Assembly (NCBI GenBank): GCA_001299455.1
Contig: CYUK01000003.1
Span: 1,116,001 to 1,180,000, forward strand
Source: Clostridiales bacterium SIT11
GTDB lineage: Bacteria > Bacillota > Clostridia > Tissierellales > Peptoniphilaceae
Direction: 5' to 3'
Length of the DNA: 64,000 nt
In this document: positions 24,472-33,300 of the stretch, one piece after another
Position numbering within the stretch: position 1 is the first letter of the stretch
Layout: each line of letters starts with the position of its first letter
Made by a program: the position numbers and the translations under genes
Notes under the pieces: model-generated
The model's input: only the letters and a program-made list of their open reading frames with translations
What the model was told of the DNA's origin: nothing
Database searches by the model: none

Positions 24472-25023
24472 TTAAAGAAAAGTTTTTAAACAAGAATTCT
24501 TTCTTGGCAAGACTCGATTTTCAAAAATTTCATGGCCCTCCAGGGTCAGGAGGTATTTTTTCATGGATAGGCCATAGGCATAGCCTCTAAGGTCGTGATT
24601 TTTGCCAATGATCCGGTGGCAGGGAATTAAAAGAGGAAGAGGATTTTTCCCCAGAGCCGTCCCTACGGCTTGAGCCGACATGGAGGGCTTTCTTAATTTT
24701 TCCCCTAGGATTTTGGCCAAGTCCCCGTAGGTCGTAAGGGCTCCGTAGGGGATATTTTTTGTTAAATCCCAGACAGCTTTTTGGAAGGGAGTCCCCTGGA
24801 GGTCCAGGGGAAGAGGTGGAAGGTCCGGACAAAGACCCTTAAAATAGGCAGAAAAATATTGGGACAGGGCTTTTTCCAGACCAGGGTCCAGGTCTTTTAA
24901 GTCTTGGAAACCAGGATTTTTTTCATGAAAATCTAGGGAAGAAAGGCCCCTGGGACTGGCCAGGACTTGGATAGGGCCTAGGGGCGAGGGATAGACGGCC
25001 TGAAAGAGGACGGGATTGGACAT
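24472..25023 (-). CDS. ogt: Methylated-DNA-protein cysteine methyltransferase
   Basis: 183 residues. The C-terminal domain has GTPFQKAVWD, YGDLAKILG and the acceptor motif LIPCHRIIG, where Cys takes the alkyl group from O6-methylguanine. Repairs alkylation damage. No AdaA-like domain. Single gene with its own extended -10 promoter. Confidence 0.92.
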   Translation of the reverse strand: MSNPVLFQAVYPSPLGPIQVLASPRGLSSLDFHEKNPGFQDLKDLDPGLEKALSQYFSAYFKGLCPDLPPLPLDLQGTPFQKAVWDLTKNIPYGALTTYGDLAKILGEKLRKPSMSAQAVGTALGKNPLPLLIPCHRIIGKNHDLRGYAYGLSMKKYLLTLEGHEIFENRVLPRKNSCLKTFL

Positions 25024-25053
25024 GGAAAAAACCTCCTTAAAATTCTTCCTTTT

Positions 25054-25062
25054 ATTATATCA
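25054..25062 (-). promoter_or_regulatory. Extended -10 promoter of ogt
   Basis: TGATATAAT on the minus strand about 30 bp before the ATG; -35 weak. Confidence 0.55.
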
Positions 25063-25136
25063 CTTTATTGAGGAAAAGATGGAAAAGCCTTTTAGGACCA
25101 GGGAAAGAGGGGTAGATAAAGATTAAAGGAGGAGTT

Positions 25137-25838
25137 ATGGAAATTTATGGAATCAAAGCCTATGAGGATAATTATATTTGGTGGATTGAAGAAGATAAAG
25201 AGCGAATCTTAGTGGACCCGGGAGAGCCTGGCCCCGTCCTTAAGGCTTTAAGGGACCGGGAAGACAAGGAGACAAAAATTTTATTGACCCACAGCCACCA
25301 GGACCATGTCGGAGGTGTACTGGACTTGAAAAAGGCCCTGGCAAGGGTCCGGGTCTATGGTCCGGAAGAAACGGCAGCTTACGCAGATGAGATTGTCAAA
25401 GAAGGGGACAGGATTCAAGCCCTGGACCGGGAAATATCCATCCTTTCCTGCCCAGGTCATACCAGGGGCCACCTAGTTTACCAGTTAGGAAGCCACCTTT
25501 TTGTAGGAGACGTCCTCTTTATGGCTGGTTGCGGCCGGGTCTTTACAGGAGATTATAGGGCCCAGTACCAGAGCCTGGAAAAATTAAAGAATCTGGCAGA
25601 TGAAACTTTGGTCTACCCAGGCCATGAATACTCCCTGTCTAACTTGGTTTTTGCCCAGGAGCTGTTTCCGGAAAACCAAGACATTGCAGAAGCCTTGACA
25701 AGAGTTCGAAGCCAGAGAAAAGGGGGAGAAGGAACCCTGCCCACAAGTATTAGCCAGGAAAAGAAGATTAACCCCTTTTTCCTGGCCAGGACCTTGGAAG
25801 AGTTTACAGACTACCGGAAGTTAAAGGACCGGTCTTAA
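25137..25838 (+). CDS. Metallo-beta-lactamase-fold hydrolase, GloB-like
   Basis: 233 residues with HSHQDHVGG (HxHxDH), CPGHTRGH, GDVLFMAGCGR and YPGHEYS, all ligands for a binuclear metal site. Length and the GDxLF...GCGR motif are those of hydroxyacylglutathione hydrolases (glyoxalase II). An organism without glutathione may use a different thioester. ATG after AAAGGAGGAGTT. Confidence 0.88.
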   Translation: MEIYGIKAYEDNYIWWIEEDKERILVDPGEPGPVLKALRDREDKETKILLTHSHQDHVGGVLDLKKALARVRVYGPEETAAYADEIVKEGDRIQALDREISILSCPGHTRGHLVYQLGSHLFVGDVLFMAGCGRVFTGDYRAQYQSLEKLKNLADETLVYPGHEYSLSNLVFAQELFPENQDIAEALTRVRSQRKGGEGTLPTSISQEKKINPFFLARTLEEFTDYRKLKDRS

Positions 25839-25905
25839 GGAAGTACTCTAGTCCTTTAGCAGGATTAAAATTTTAGATAAAAAATAAAAAGAAAAAGAGG
25901 GAGAG

Positions 25906-25938
25906 ACAAGGGCATTTTATAAAAAGCCCTTGTTTTTT
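25906..25938 (+). terminator. Terminator of the hydrolase gene
   Basis: Stem ACAAGGGC / GCCCTTGT, then six T. Confidence 0.85.
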
Positions 25939-25959
25939 ATAAAAAATGAAAAAGTTTTC

Positions 25960-25987
25960 TTGATTTTAAGTCGTTCTGGGGTATAAT
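25960..25987 (+). promoter_or_regulatory. Promoter of the alanine-symporter gene
   Basis: -35 TTGATT (25960-25965), 16-bp spacer, -10 TATAAT (25982-25987). Gives a leader of about 180 nt before the gene. Confidence 0.65.
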
Positions 25988-25997
25988 AAAGTTATAA

Positions 25998-26094
25998 GAT
26001 CCTCTAGAATAAGATAGGAATGTAAACCTGGAGTAAAATAATTGAAAACGTTTGGTATTTTTAGTAATCTTTATCCTATCTGCTTTACAGGATC
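25998..26094 (+). ncRNA. Candidate structured leader of the symporter mRNA
   Basis: Within the long leader, GATCCT (25998-26003) pairs with AGGATC (26089-26094), enclosing an 8-bp perfect pair AGATAGGA (26012-26019) with TCCTATCT (26074-26081). TGTAAA (26021-26026), inside the inner helix, can pair with TTTACA (26084-26089), outside it, which would make a pseudoknot competing at one base with the outer stem. Nested long-range pairs upstream of a transporter suggest a cis-regulatory RNA. It does not match the riboswitch cores I know, and no clear intrinsic terminator follows, so control would be at translation or RNA stability. About 80 nt between 26095 and the ATG shows only purine-rich sequence and the ribosome site AAGGAGGG. 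Confidence 0.35.
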
Positions 26095-26174
26095 AAAAAA
26101 GAAGGGAGGTTCGATTTAAAAGACTTTTGGAAACAAGAGGAAGGTAAAATTTTCCTATGTAAGGAGGGAAAAAA

Positions 26175-27542
26175 ATGAAATTAATTGATTTTTTAGTAAA
26201 AATATCTGACTGGTTCTGGGGACCACCACTATTAATTATCCTCGTTGGAGGAGGTCTCTACTTAAGTGCACGTTTAGGATTTTTCCAATTCCGTTATCTT
26301 GGATTTATTTTAAAACAAACTTTTGGGAACATGTTTAAAAAATCCGAAGGGGAAGGTACTGTATCCGCCTTCCAAGCAGCCACAGCGGCCCTGGCTTCCT
26401 CCATTGGGGGATCCAACATTGTAGGGGTTCCTGTAGCCATTGCCACAGGTGGTCCAGGTGCTGTATTCTGGATGTGGATTACAGCTCTTGTCGGTTGTGC
26501 CACCAAGTTTACAGAAATTTGTCTGGGGATTAAATACCGGGAAAAGAATGAAAAAGGAGAATATGTCGGCGGTGCTATGTACTACTTAAAACACTCTCCC
26601 CTTCCCTGGTTGGGCTCTCTATTCGCCTTTATGTTAATGGTTGAAATTGCTCCCTCTATCTCCACCCAATCTCTAACCTTTATCCAAAACTGTGAAAACT
26701 TAGGGATTAACAAGTATGTTGCCGTTATCGTATTTTTGGCTATTGTATCCCTAGTTGTATTTGGTGGGATTAAGAGAATTGCTTCCTTTACAGAAAAGCT
26801 CGTTCCCTTTATGGCCCTGGCCTATATTGTTGGTGGTCTTATTGTTATTATTGCCAACGCACAACATATTCCAGCCGCCTTTGGATCAATCTTTAAAAAT
26901 GCCTTTACACCAACAGCTGCCATGGGTGGATTTGCTGGAGCTGGCGTTGCCGCTGGTATCCGGAATGGGATTGCCCGTGGATGTTATTCCAACGAAGCTG
27001 GGATGGGTACAGCAACCATTGCCCACTCCACAGCTACTGTAGAAATCCCAGCACAACAAGGGATTTGGGCTATTTTTGAAATTTTCTGTGATACAATTAT
27101 CGTTTGTACAATTACAGCTCTTGTTGTTCTAGTATCTGAAGCATGGATTAAGATTCCAGCAGACCAATCAGCGATTATGCCGGCCGTGGCCTTTGAACAC
27201 ACCTTTGGTAAGGCCCTAGGAGGTGGGATTGTATCCATTGCCCTACTCCTCTTCGTTCTATCTACGGTTATTGTTATCATCTTCTTTGGTGAAAAACAAG
27301 CTGAATTCTTATTCGGCCACACTGCGTCCATTATCGTTCGTTGCATCTATATTGGTTTCATCGTTTTAGGCGTTGTATTAAACCTAGAAGTTCTTTACAA
27401 ATTACTAGACTTCATGCTGGCCCTGGTTGTTATCCCCAATATGATCGGGATTATCCTGATGGCCAAGGAAGTTGTTGTTATGAAGAACGACCTCTTTACC
27501 AATCCAAAATACTATCCAAAAGCAAAAGCAAGAATCGAATAA
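26175..27542 (+). CDS. Sodium:alanine/glycine symporter (AgcS family), copy 1
   Basis: 455 residues, about ten or eleven helices. Family motifs include TVSAFQAATAALASSIGGSN (one stretch near 62-81), GPGAVFWMW, and GIARGCYSNEAGMGTA. Couples uptake of alanine or glycine to Na+. A second copy at 40615-41985 aligns along nearly the whole length. Own promoter, leader and terminator. Confidence 0.92.
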   Translation: MKLIDFLVKISDWFWGPPLLIILVGGGLYLSARLGFFQFRYLGFILKQTFGNMFKKSEGEGTVSAFQAATAALASSIGGSNIVGVPVAIATGGPGAVFWMWITALVGCATKFTEICLGIKYREKNEKGEYVGGAMYYLKHSPLPWLGSLFAFMLMVEIAPSISTQSLTFIQNCENLGINKYVAVIVFLAIVSLVVFGGIKRIASFTEKLVPFMALAYIVGGLIVIIANAQHIPAAFGSIFKNAFTPTAAMGGFAGAGVAAGIRNGIARGCYSNEAGMGTATIAHSTATVEIPAQQGIWAIFEIFCDTIIVCTITALVVLVSEAWIKIPADQSAIMPAVAFEHTFGKALGGGIVSIALLLFVLSTVIVIIFFGEKQAEFLFGHTASIIVRCIYIGFIVLGVVLNLEVLYKLLDFMLALVVIPNMIGIILMAKEVVVMKNDLFTNPKYYPKAKARIE

Positions 27543-27561
27543 AGATAAAACCCTTAAAGAC

Positions 27562-27594
27562 AAGGCTGGAGACTCCTCCGGCCTTTCTTTTTTT
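27562..27594 (+). terminator. Terminator of the symporter gene
   Basis: Stem AAGGCTGGAG / CTCCGGCCTT, then a T-rich tract. Confidence 0.85.
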
Positions 27595-27621
27595 GGAAAG
27601 ATAAAAGAAAAAGCCATTCTA

Positions 27622-27630
27622 TGGTATAAT
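27622..27630 (+). promoter_or_regulatory. Extended -10 promoter of the dicarboxylate symporter
   Basis: TGGTATAAT matches TGnTATAAT; no clear -35. About 30 bp before the start codon. Confidence 0.55.
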
Positions 27631-27660
27631 AGGTACATTCTTTTAGAAAGAGGTGACCTA

Positions 27661-28866
27661 ATGGAAAAAAAGAAAAGTGGATTTTTCCATTCCCTATTAT
27701 TTAAATTACTCCTAAGTATTGGCCTAGGAATTTTCCTAGGGCAATTTTTAAGTGCAGGCCTAGTTCAGGTGGTGGACGCCCTGAAAAAGATTATCGGGGA
27801 CTTTATTGGCTACATGGTTCCCTTGATTATTCTGGGCTTTATTACCCCAGCCATTGTATCTCTCAAGGAATCGGCCGGGAAGATTCTCTCTGTGACCCTG
27901 GTTATTTGCTACCTGTCCTCCGTAGGAGCCGCCCTTTTTAGCTATTTTACAGGAAGAGCCATTATCCCCCAACTCCACATTCAATCGGCTGTGGCTGGAG
28001 GAAATACAATTCCAGAAGGGATCTTTAAACTAGAAATTGCCCCGATTATGCCTGTTATGACCGCCTTAATTACAGCCATCCTCTTTGGTGTGGCTGTCAT
28101 TATGACCGAGTCCAAAACTTGGGAAAATTTGTTGAAAGAATTAAACAATATCGTCCTGGTCATTGTAGAAAAAGTAGTCATTAGCATTCTTCCCTTCTAC
28201 ATTGCCCTGACCTTTGCAGAACTTGCCTATGAAGGAGTTATTTTAAGCCAGTTCCCTGTCTTTATTAAGGTCATCGGCCTGGTCCTTGTGGGCCACTTTA
28301 TTTGGATGACCCTTCTCTACAGTTTAGGGGGGCTTTTTGCCAAGGTTTCACCTAAGGAAGTCTTTAGATACTATCCTCCTGCCTATATGACCGCTGTAGG
28401 GACCATGTCTTCTGCCGCCACCATGCCTGTGGCCCTCCGGTGTGCTTCCAAGTCTAAGGTCCTAGACCCGAAAATTCGGGATTTTGTCATCCCCCTTTGC
28501 TCCAACACCCACCTTTGTGGGTCCGTTTTAACAGAAACTTTTTTCGTTCTTGTTGTGTCAAAAATACTCTATGGCGATTTCCCTCCTGCCCAGGCCATGA
28601 TTCTTTTTATCTTTTTACTGGGAATTTTTGCCATTGCCGCTCCCGGCGTACCTGGAGGGACTGTAGTGGCCAGCCTCGGCTTAATCACTTCGGTCCTCCA
28701 CTTTGACAACACCGGAACCGCCTTAATGTTGTCCATTTTTGCCCTCCAAGATAGCTTTGGAACCGCCTGCAATGTCACAGGAGACGGGGCCATTGCCCTC
28801 ATGGTGACAGGAATCTTTAAGCGAGTTCCTGGACGAGATGGAAATCCGCCCTTAGATGAAGAATAA
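27661..28866 (+). CDS. Dicarboxylate/amino acid:cation symporter (DAACS)
   Basis: 401 residues with about eight helices and two hairpins. The region AVGTMSSAATMPVALRCA is the serine-rich HP1 motif, PLCSNTHLCGSV the TM7 NMDGT-equivalent zone, and GVPGGTVVASLGL HP2. Substrate could be glutamate, aspartate, serine/threonine or a dicarboxylate, taken up with Na+ or H+. ATG after AAAGAGGTGACCTA. Confidence 0.88.
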   Translation: MEKKKSGFFHSLLFKLLLSIGLGIFLGQFLSAGLVQVVDALKKIIGDFIGYMVPLIILGFITPAIVSLKESAGKILSVTLVICYLSSVGAALFSYFTGRAIIPQLHIQSAVAGGNTIPEGIFKLEIAPIMPVMTALITAILFGVAVIMTESKTWENLLKELNNIVLVIVEKVVISILPFYIALTFAELAYEGVILSQFPVFIKVIGLVLVGHFIWMTLLYSLGGLFAKVSPKEVFRYYPPAYMTAVGTMSSAATMPVALRCASKSKVLDPKIRDFVIPLCSNTHLCGSVLTETFFVLVVSKILYGDFPPAQAMILFIFLLGIFAIAAPGVPGGTVVASLGLITSVLHFDNTGTALMLSIFALQDSFGTACNVTGDGAIALMVTGIFKRVPGRDGNPPLDEE

Positions 28867-28991
28867 GACCGCCTATTCCTACGAAAATTAAGCTTCCTTC
28901 CCAAGGGTAGATTAAAAAATAGGAGGCCTTCAAGGGCAAATTGAAACTTCTAGGAATTTTGGTCAGTCTGTAAATTTCAATCCTATGCTGA

Positions 28992-29023
28992 AAAGATACG
29001 ACTCGATGATCGTATCTTTTTTT
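28992..29023 (+). terminator. Rho-independent terminator
   Basis: Perfect 10-bp stem AAAGATACGA / TCGTATCTTT, then T. It lies 125 bp after the DAACS stop; the DNA between (28867-28991) shows no gene. Confidence 0.8.
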
Positions 29024-29108
29024 CTACAAACTAGAAAATGTAAGGGCCTTGTCCTCTATGCTATAATTGAAGAACAAGAAACTGGCAAATTTTTCGAAAG
29101 GTGGACTT

Positions 29109-30137
29109 ATGAAAAAGTTAAAATACATCCCGCTCCTTCTTTTTCTCTTGATTTTCCTACCCTTGGTCTACAACAAAGTCTTCCATACAAGTTACCAGGA
29201 CCTATCTCCGAAAAACCAGGAACTTTTAAGAGATTACGATTATTTTTACAAGAAAAATCCTCACTTGTGGGAAGGCTATGCCTTACATGATAAAACCATT
29301 CTTTTAGTCGATGAAAATGCCTTCGGTCCCCTCTATATATTAAACCCTAAGGGAGATTTCAAGAGCCCTTGGGTCCGGGAGATTTTCCTTCCTAAGACCT
29401 TTCAAAGTAAAGTCTTTCGTCTAGCCTTGAGTCATCCGAAAAGGATTCAATATATTATTGGAAACTTTAACAGCAAGGATAAGACCTACCAGCTCCTAGG
29501 CCAGGACAATCTTTTTTATGTGAAAACCCATAAGGATTCTCTGGCACCTAGATACAAGTCCAGTCGTTTTATCCCCTTTCTTGCCCATGAAGCCTTTCAC
29601 TACTATGTCCAAAAAGACTGGAAAGATGAAACTTTCCGGGGCCTTTCCTATTCCTGGAAAGAGTTACAACTTTTGGACAAGGAATACCAAATTTTAGATA
29701 AAATCAAGGAAGAAGTGGACAAGGAGGCAACAGACAAGATAATCTTAAAGACCCTTTTAAAAGACTACCTTGCCGTCATGGAAGAACGAAACAAAAAGAC
29801 CGACCCGGAAAAATTACAGGCAGAACTCATAGAAGAAACCATTGAGGGCACAGCCCAGTATGTAGGAATCAAAGCCGCCAAAGCTACGGGCTATGACTTA
29901 GGCGTCCTCTACTTTGACAATACAAAAGACGTCCGCTTTTCAGATATCCTTCCCGCCCTGGAAGAAGGGAAAATTGACCAGTCCCTCCTTGGGTCCCATA
30001 TAGTCTATGCCTCTGGCGCCCTTCTCTGCTTCGCGCTAGATCAGATGGAGATTCCCCATTGGCAACAGACCTTGATGGAAAAGAATAAAACAAAAAGCTA
30101 CACCCTCTATGACTTGGTGAAAGACCAGGTCCAGTAA
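29109..30137 (+). CDS. Secreted/anchored putative zinc metallopeptidase
   Basis: About 342 residues. An N-terminal membrane segment (~5-22, LLLFLLIFLPLVY) acts as signal or anchor. In the middle lies FLAHEAFHYYVQ, an HExxH zinc motif, and about 100 residues later EETIEGTAQYVG, where a Glu in a helix could be the third ligand as in gluzincins. The rest is unrecognised. ATG 29109 follows AAAGGTGGACTT; an upstream in-frame ATG at 29067 precedes it. Stands alone ahead of the adhesin genes. Confidence 0.7.
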   Translation: MKKLKYIPLLLFLLIFLPLVYNKVFHTSYQDLSPKNQELLRDYDYFYKKNPHLWEGYALHDKTILLVDENAFGPLYILNPKGDFKSPWVREIFLPKTFQSKVFRLALSHPKRIQYIIGNFNSKDKTYQLLGQDNLFYVKTHKDSLAPRYKSSRFIPFLAHEAFHYYVQKDWKDETFRGLSYSWKELQLLDKEYQILDKIKEEVDKEATDKIILKTLLKDYLAVMEERNKKTDPEKLQAELIEETIEGTAQYVGIKAAKATGYDLGVLYFDNTKDVRFSDILPALEEGKIDQSLLGSHIVYASGALLCFALDQMEIPHWQQTLMEKNKTKSYTLYDLVKDQVQ

Positions 30138-30153
30138 AATTGAATAGAGTCGT

Positions 30154-30183
30154 AAAAAGCCTCCCTTTCGGGGGCTTTTCATT
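30154..30183 (+). terminator. Terminator before the adhesin locus
   Basis: Stem AAAAGCCTCCC / GGGGGCTTTT, then a T-rich end. Confidence 0.8.
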
Positions 30184-30204
30184 TTGGGAAAACCCTTAAA
30201 TCCA

Positions 30205-30233
30205 TTGACGAAAAGAAAGTATAGGAATACAAT
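30205..30233 (+). promoter_or_regulatory. Promoter of adhesin gene 1
   Basis: -35 TTGACG, 17-bp spacer, -10 TACAAT. The block GAAAGTATAGGAATACAATA is repeated before adhesin 2, so both genes share the promoter. Leader of about 65 nt ends in AAAGGAGAGAGGA. Confidence 0.75.
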
Positions 30234-30303
30234 AGATAATGAGAGATAGTATATTTTTTTGATTGTTTGTACGATGATGTTAAGGTCATGAAAGGAGAGA
30301 GGA

Positions 30304-33300
30304 ATGAAGCGAGTACGCATTCTACTACTCTTTATCTTGTTTTTCCTGGTGGGGGGGGGTACTGCCTACGCCCAATCTGTAGAAGATAAGGCACCGGCAG
30401 ACCAGCCTAAAATACAGCAAGAAGCGGTATCCACGCCTAGAGAAAATAAGATAGAGACCAGCCAGGCAAGGGATACGGCCACGAAGAAAGAAAGTGCAGA
30501 ACCGGTCCAAGAAAAGTCTGGCCAGGAAGGTTTAGACTCAGAAAAAGGGATACCGGTTGCAGAAAAATCTGAAAAAGATAGTCTAAAAGAAAACGCGGCT
30601 GAAGTACCAGCTGAAAAAGATAGTCTGAAAGAGGAAACGACAGAACCAGCGGAAGCGAAAGAAGATGGTCCAAAAGAAGAAGCAGCTCAAGCACCAGCTG
30701 AAGAAGAGGCAATCCAAAAGAAAGATGGGGAAAATTCAACTTCAGAAGAAGTGAAGGATTCATCTGAAAAAGCTGACAAAGAAGATAAAGCTTCGAAAAG
30801 TGATGCTCAAGAAGCAGAAGAATTACAAACTAAGAAAGAAGCTCGTGAAGTCCTGGAAAAGGGGACCGTACTTAATCCACAAGCCTTAAAAGCTAGTGAA
30901 AGTGCAGATGGAACTGAGATAAACTATACTGAAGTGACAGTAAGCTCTTTTGAGGAATTAAAACAGAAGCTTGAAGATGCGAAAGACACGCCGACAAAAA
31001 TTATTATAACAAAAAGCTTTGAGATCACTGAAACTTTAACCATCGAAAAGGATCAAAATATTATTTTGACTTCAAATGATGGTAAGAAAATGGATGACGA
31101 TTGGGAGAAAATCAAACAACCCAAAGATTATGCAGATCAAGGTGAAGAAAAGCAAAGAGAAGTCATTGAGGAAGCCAGAAAACGTGGTAAAGAAGCTGAA
31201 ACAAAGGCTGAAGAAAATATTAAGAAGACAGGTGCTGCAGACAGCTCAAAATGGAACTACATCTTTGAGGATAGCGATATCGTCCTTAAAAGAGCAGAGC
31301 ATGATGAAAAGGGTAATCAATTCACAGGCAGCTTGTTTAACGTCTATGGGACCTTGACCCTTGGCGATAAAGACAACTCCATTAATTTTGACGGAAACAA
31401 AGAAGAAGTCACATCAAATCAAAAGGGATCCTTTTTTCACGTTTATGATGGAGGTAAGCTTACTCTAAACAATGGCGTTATTGCCAATGGAAAAAGTAAG
31501 GTAGATGGAACCGGTTCCGTATACCTCCAAAAAGGTGCCGAATTTACTATGAACGGCGGTCGTATTTCCTCCAATGAAGTGGAAAGTGCCCCGAAAGAGA
31601 TTCCATTTACCACCGGAGGCGTATACGTAAATGGTGGTTCAAAATTTATTTTTAATAATGGGATGATTGACCATAACATAGGAACGTCCGCAGCTCTTTT
31701 TGTTGGCGATTTTTCTACCCAAGAAAAGGATAATTTATTTGAACATCCTGAGAGTGCCGCAATTGCAGAGATGAATGGCGGATACATCATAGGGAACCAG
31801 ACGAATGGTTCTTTGAAATTTTCAGGAGGAGTAACTGTATTTAGTGGCGGTACATTTACTTTAAAGGACGGTATTATTGCCGACAACTCAAATTACGGAG
31901 GGCCTAATGATGGCGGCGCCGGTGCTGTGTATATCAGCGATGGATTTATATATGCTAATTCGAATGCAATAAGAGGTGAGTGGTCAAAAACCTATTCCAA
32001 CTATAAGGATTACGTAGCAAAAAACAAAGCAGAAGCTAAGTTTAACGGCGGCTTGATTTACGATAACTATTCTTCATGGGCAGCCGGCGGTCTATTTATC
32101 GATTCCGAGTATGTTGGCTTAAATCGCGTGATGATCTTAGACAATCGTGCGACCAAATGGGGTGGAGGAATTTATTATTCTTTCCCGCCCAGAGTAAACA
32201 AGTTAGAACATTTGCTGGTAACCGAAAATGAGGTGAGTGCAGGCGCTGTTTCTCCTCAAGACGAATACTGGGGCGGTCCGTCGGCAGGAGGCGGATTATG
32301 GAATTGTCCTACAGGTTATGTCCATATCGGTGACGGTCATTCTCTCTATATTTACAACAATAAGGCGGCGCAGAAAGGTACCGATATCAGTTTTGCTAAA
32401 AGAGCAGAAAAATTTCTCCTTAATGGAGAAGACATCCACGATGATTTTTATGTTCATGTATCGCCTATTACGGAAAAAGGTAATATCATCAAATTTTTAA
32501 ACGATGACGTGGAGAATAAAAAGTCTTTCCCCGGAGACATGTCTTATACGGACGAAGTAATGTATCTTCGTGCGATCTATTCCGATGAACTCATTAAAGA
32601 AGCCTGGTCAAATTCCAATGCTTTTATCTTGGGTAATCACGCATCATATGGTGGTGGAATCGGGTCCAATGCTAATGTCACGACGGGAGATAAGGGAAAT
32701 ATTGACTTTACCTTTAAGAAGAAATGGCACGAAGATATCGATAAAAAAGAATACGAAGATAGAGATCTTCATATAGATATTTTTATCGTTCCGAAGAATG
32801 TAGACGAGGTCTACGTTCGCAGCCAATATGGATATGATGAAGATTTGTTTAAGTATGGAGAAGTCATCTTAAATAAATACAATAACTGGCAAGCTCGTTT
32901 CTCCGAATGGAATAAGAGTGAAAATAAGAACTTGCCGGTTGCTGAAGATCACGGCCTGCCCTTTACCAACGAAGACCTTGCCAAGCGTGGACTGAAATAT
33001 TTGATAATCGAGAGAGAAACAGGTTACGCAACGAATGTAGAGCAGAAAGAAAAAGGATCCTCTACGCAATATGGTAAGTTAACTATTACAAGAGAAAAAA
33101 GTAAAGATCTACCTGACTTTGACTATCGTGGTGAGTATGGAGCAGACTTTTACTTTTACGAACTTCATCCGGACGGAACGGCAACTTATATTGGAAAAAG
33201 CACAAGAATGGGGGACGATAAGTCCATCAACTCGGAATTTGTACATCCAATATTAAACAATGAATTTAAAAGTGCTGAATATTACGGAATAAATGGAGAA

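Noticed and set aside
25998-26094. Leader as a known glycine riboswitch or T-box
   Set aside because: I found neither the tandem glycine aptamer core nor the T-box sequence and terminator/antiterminator pair.
30437-30763. Long open frames on the minus strand within the adhesin genes (for example leucine-rich ones)
   Set aside because: They are mirror images of the repetitive E/K/A- and P-rich coding sequence, lack ribosome sites, and lie wholly inside well-supported genes.
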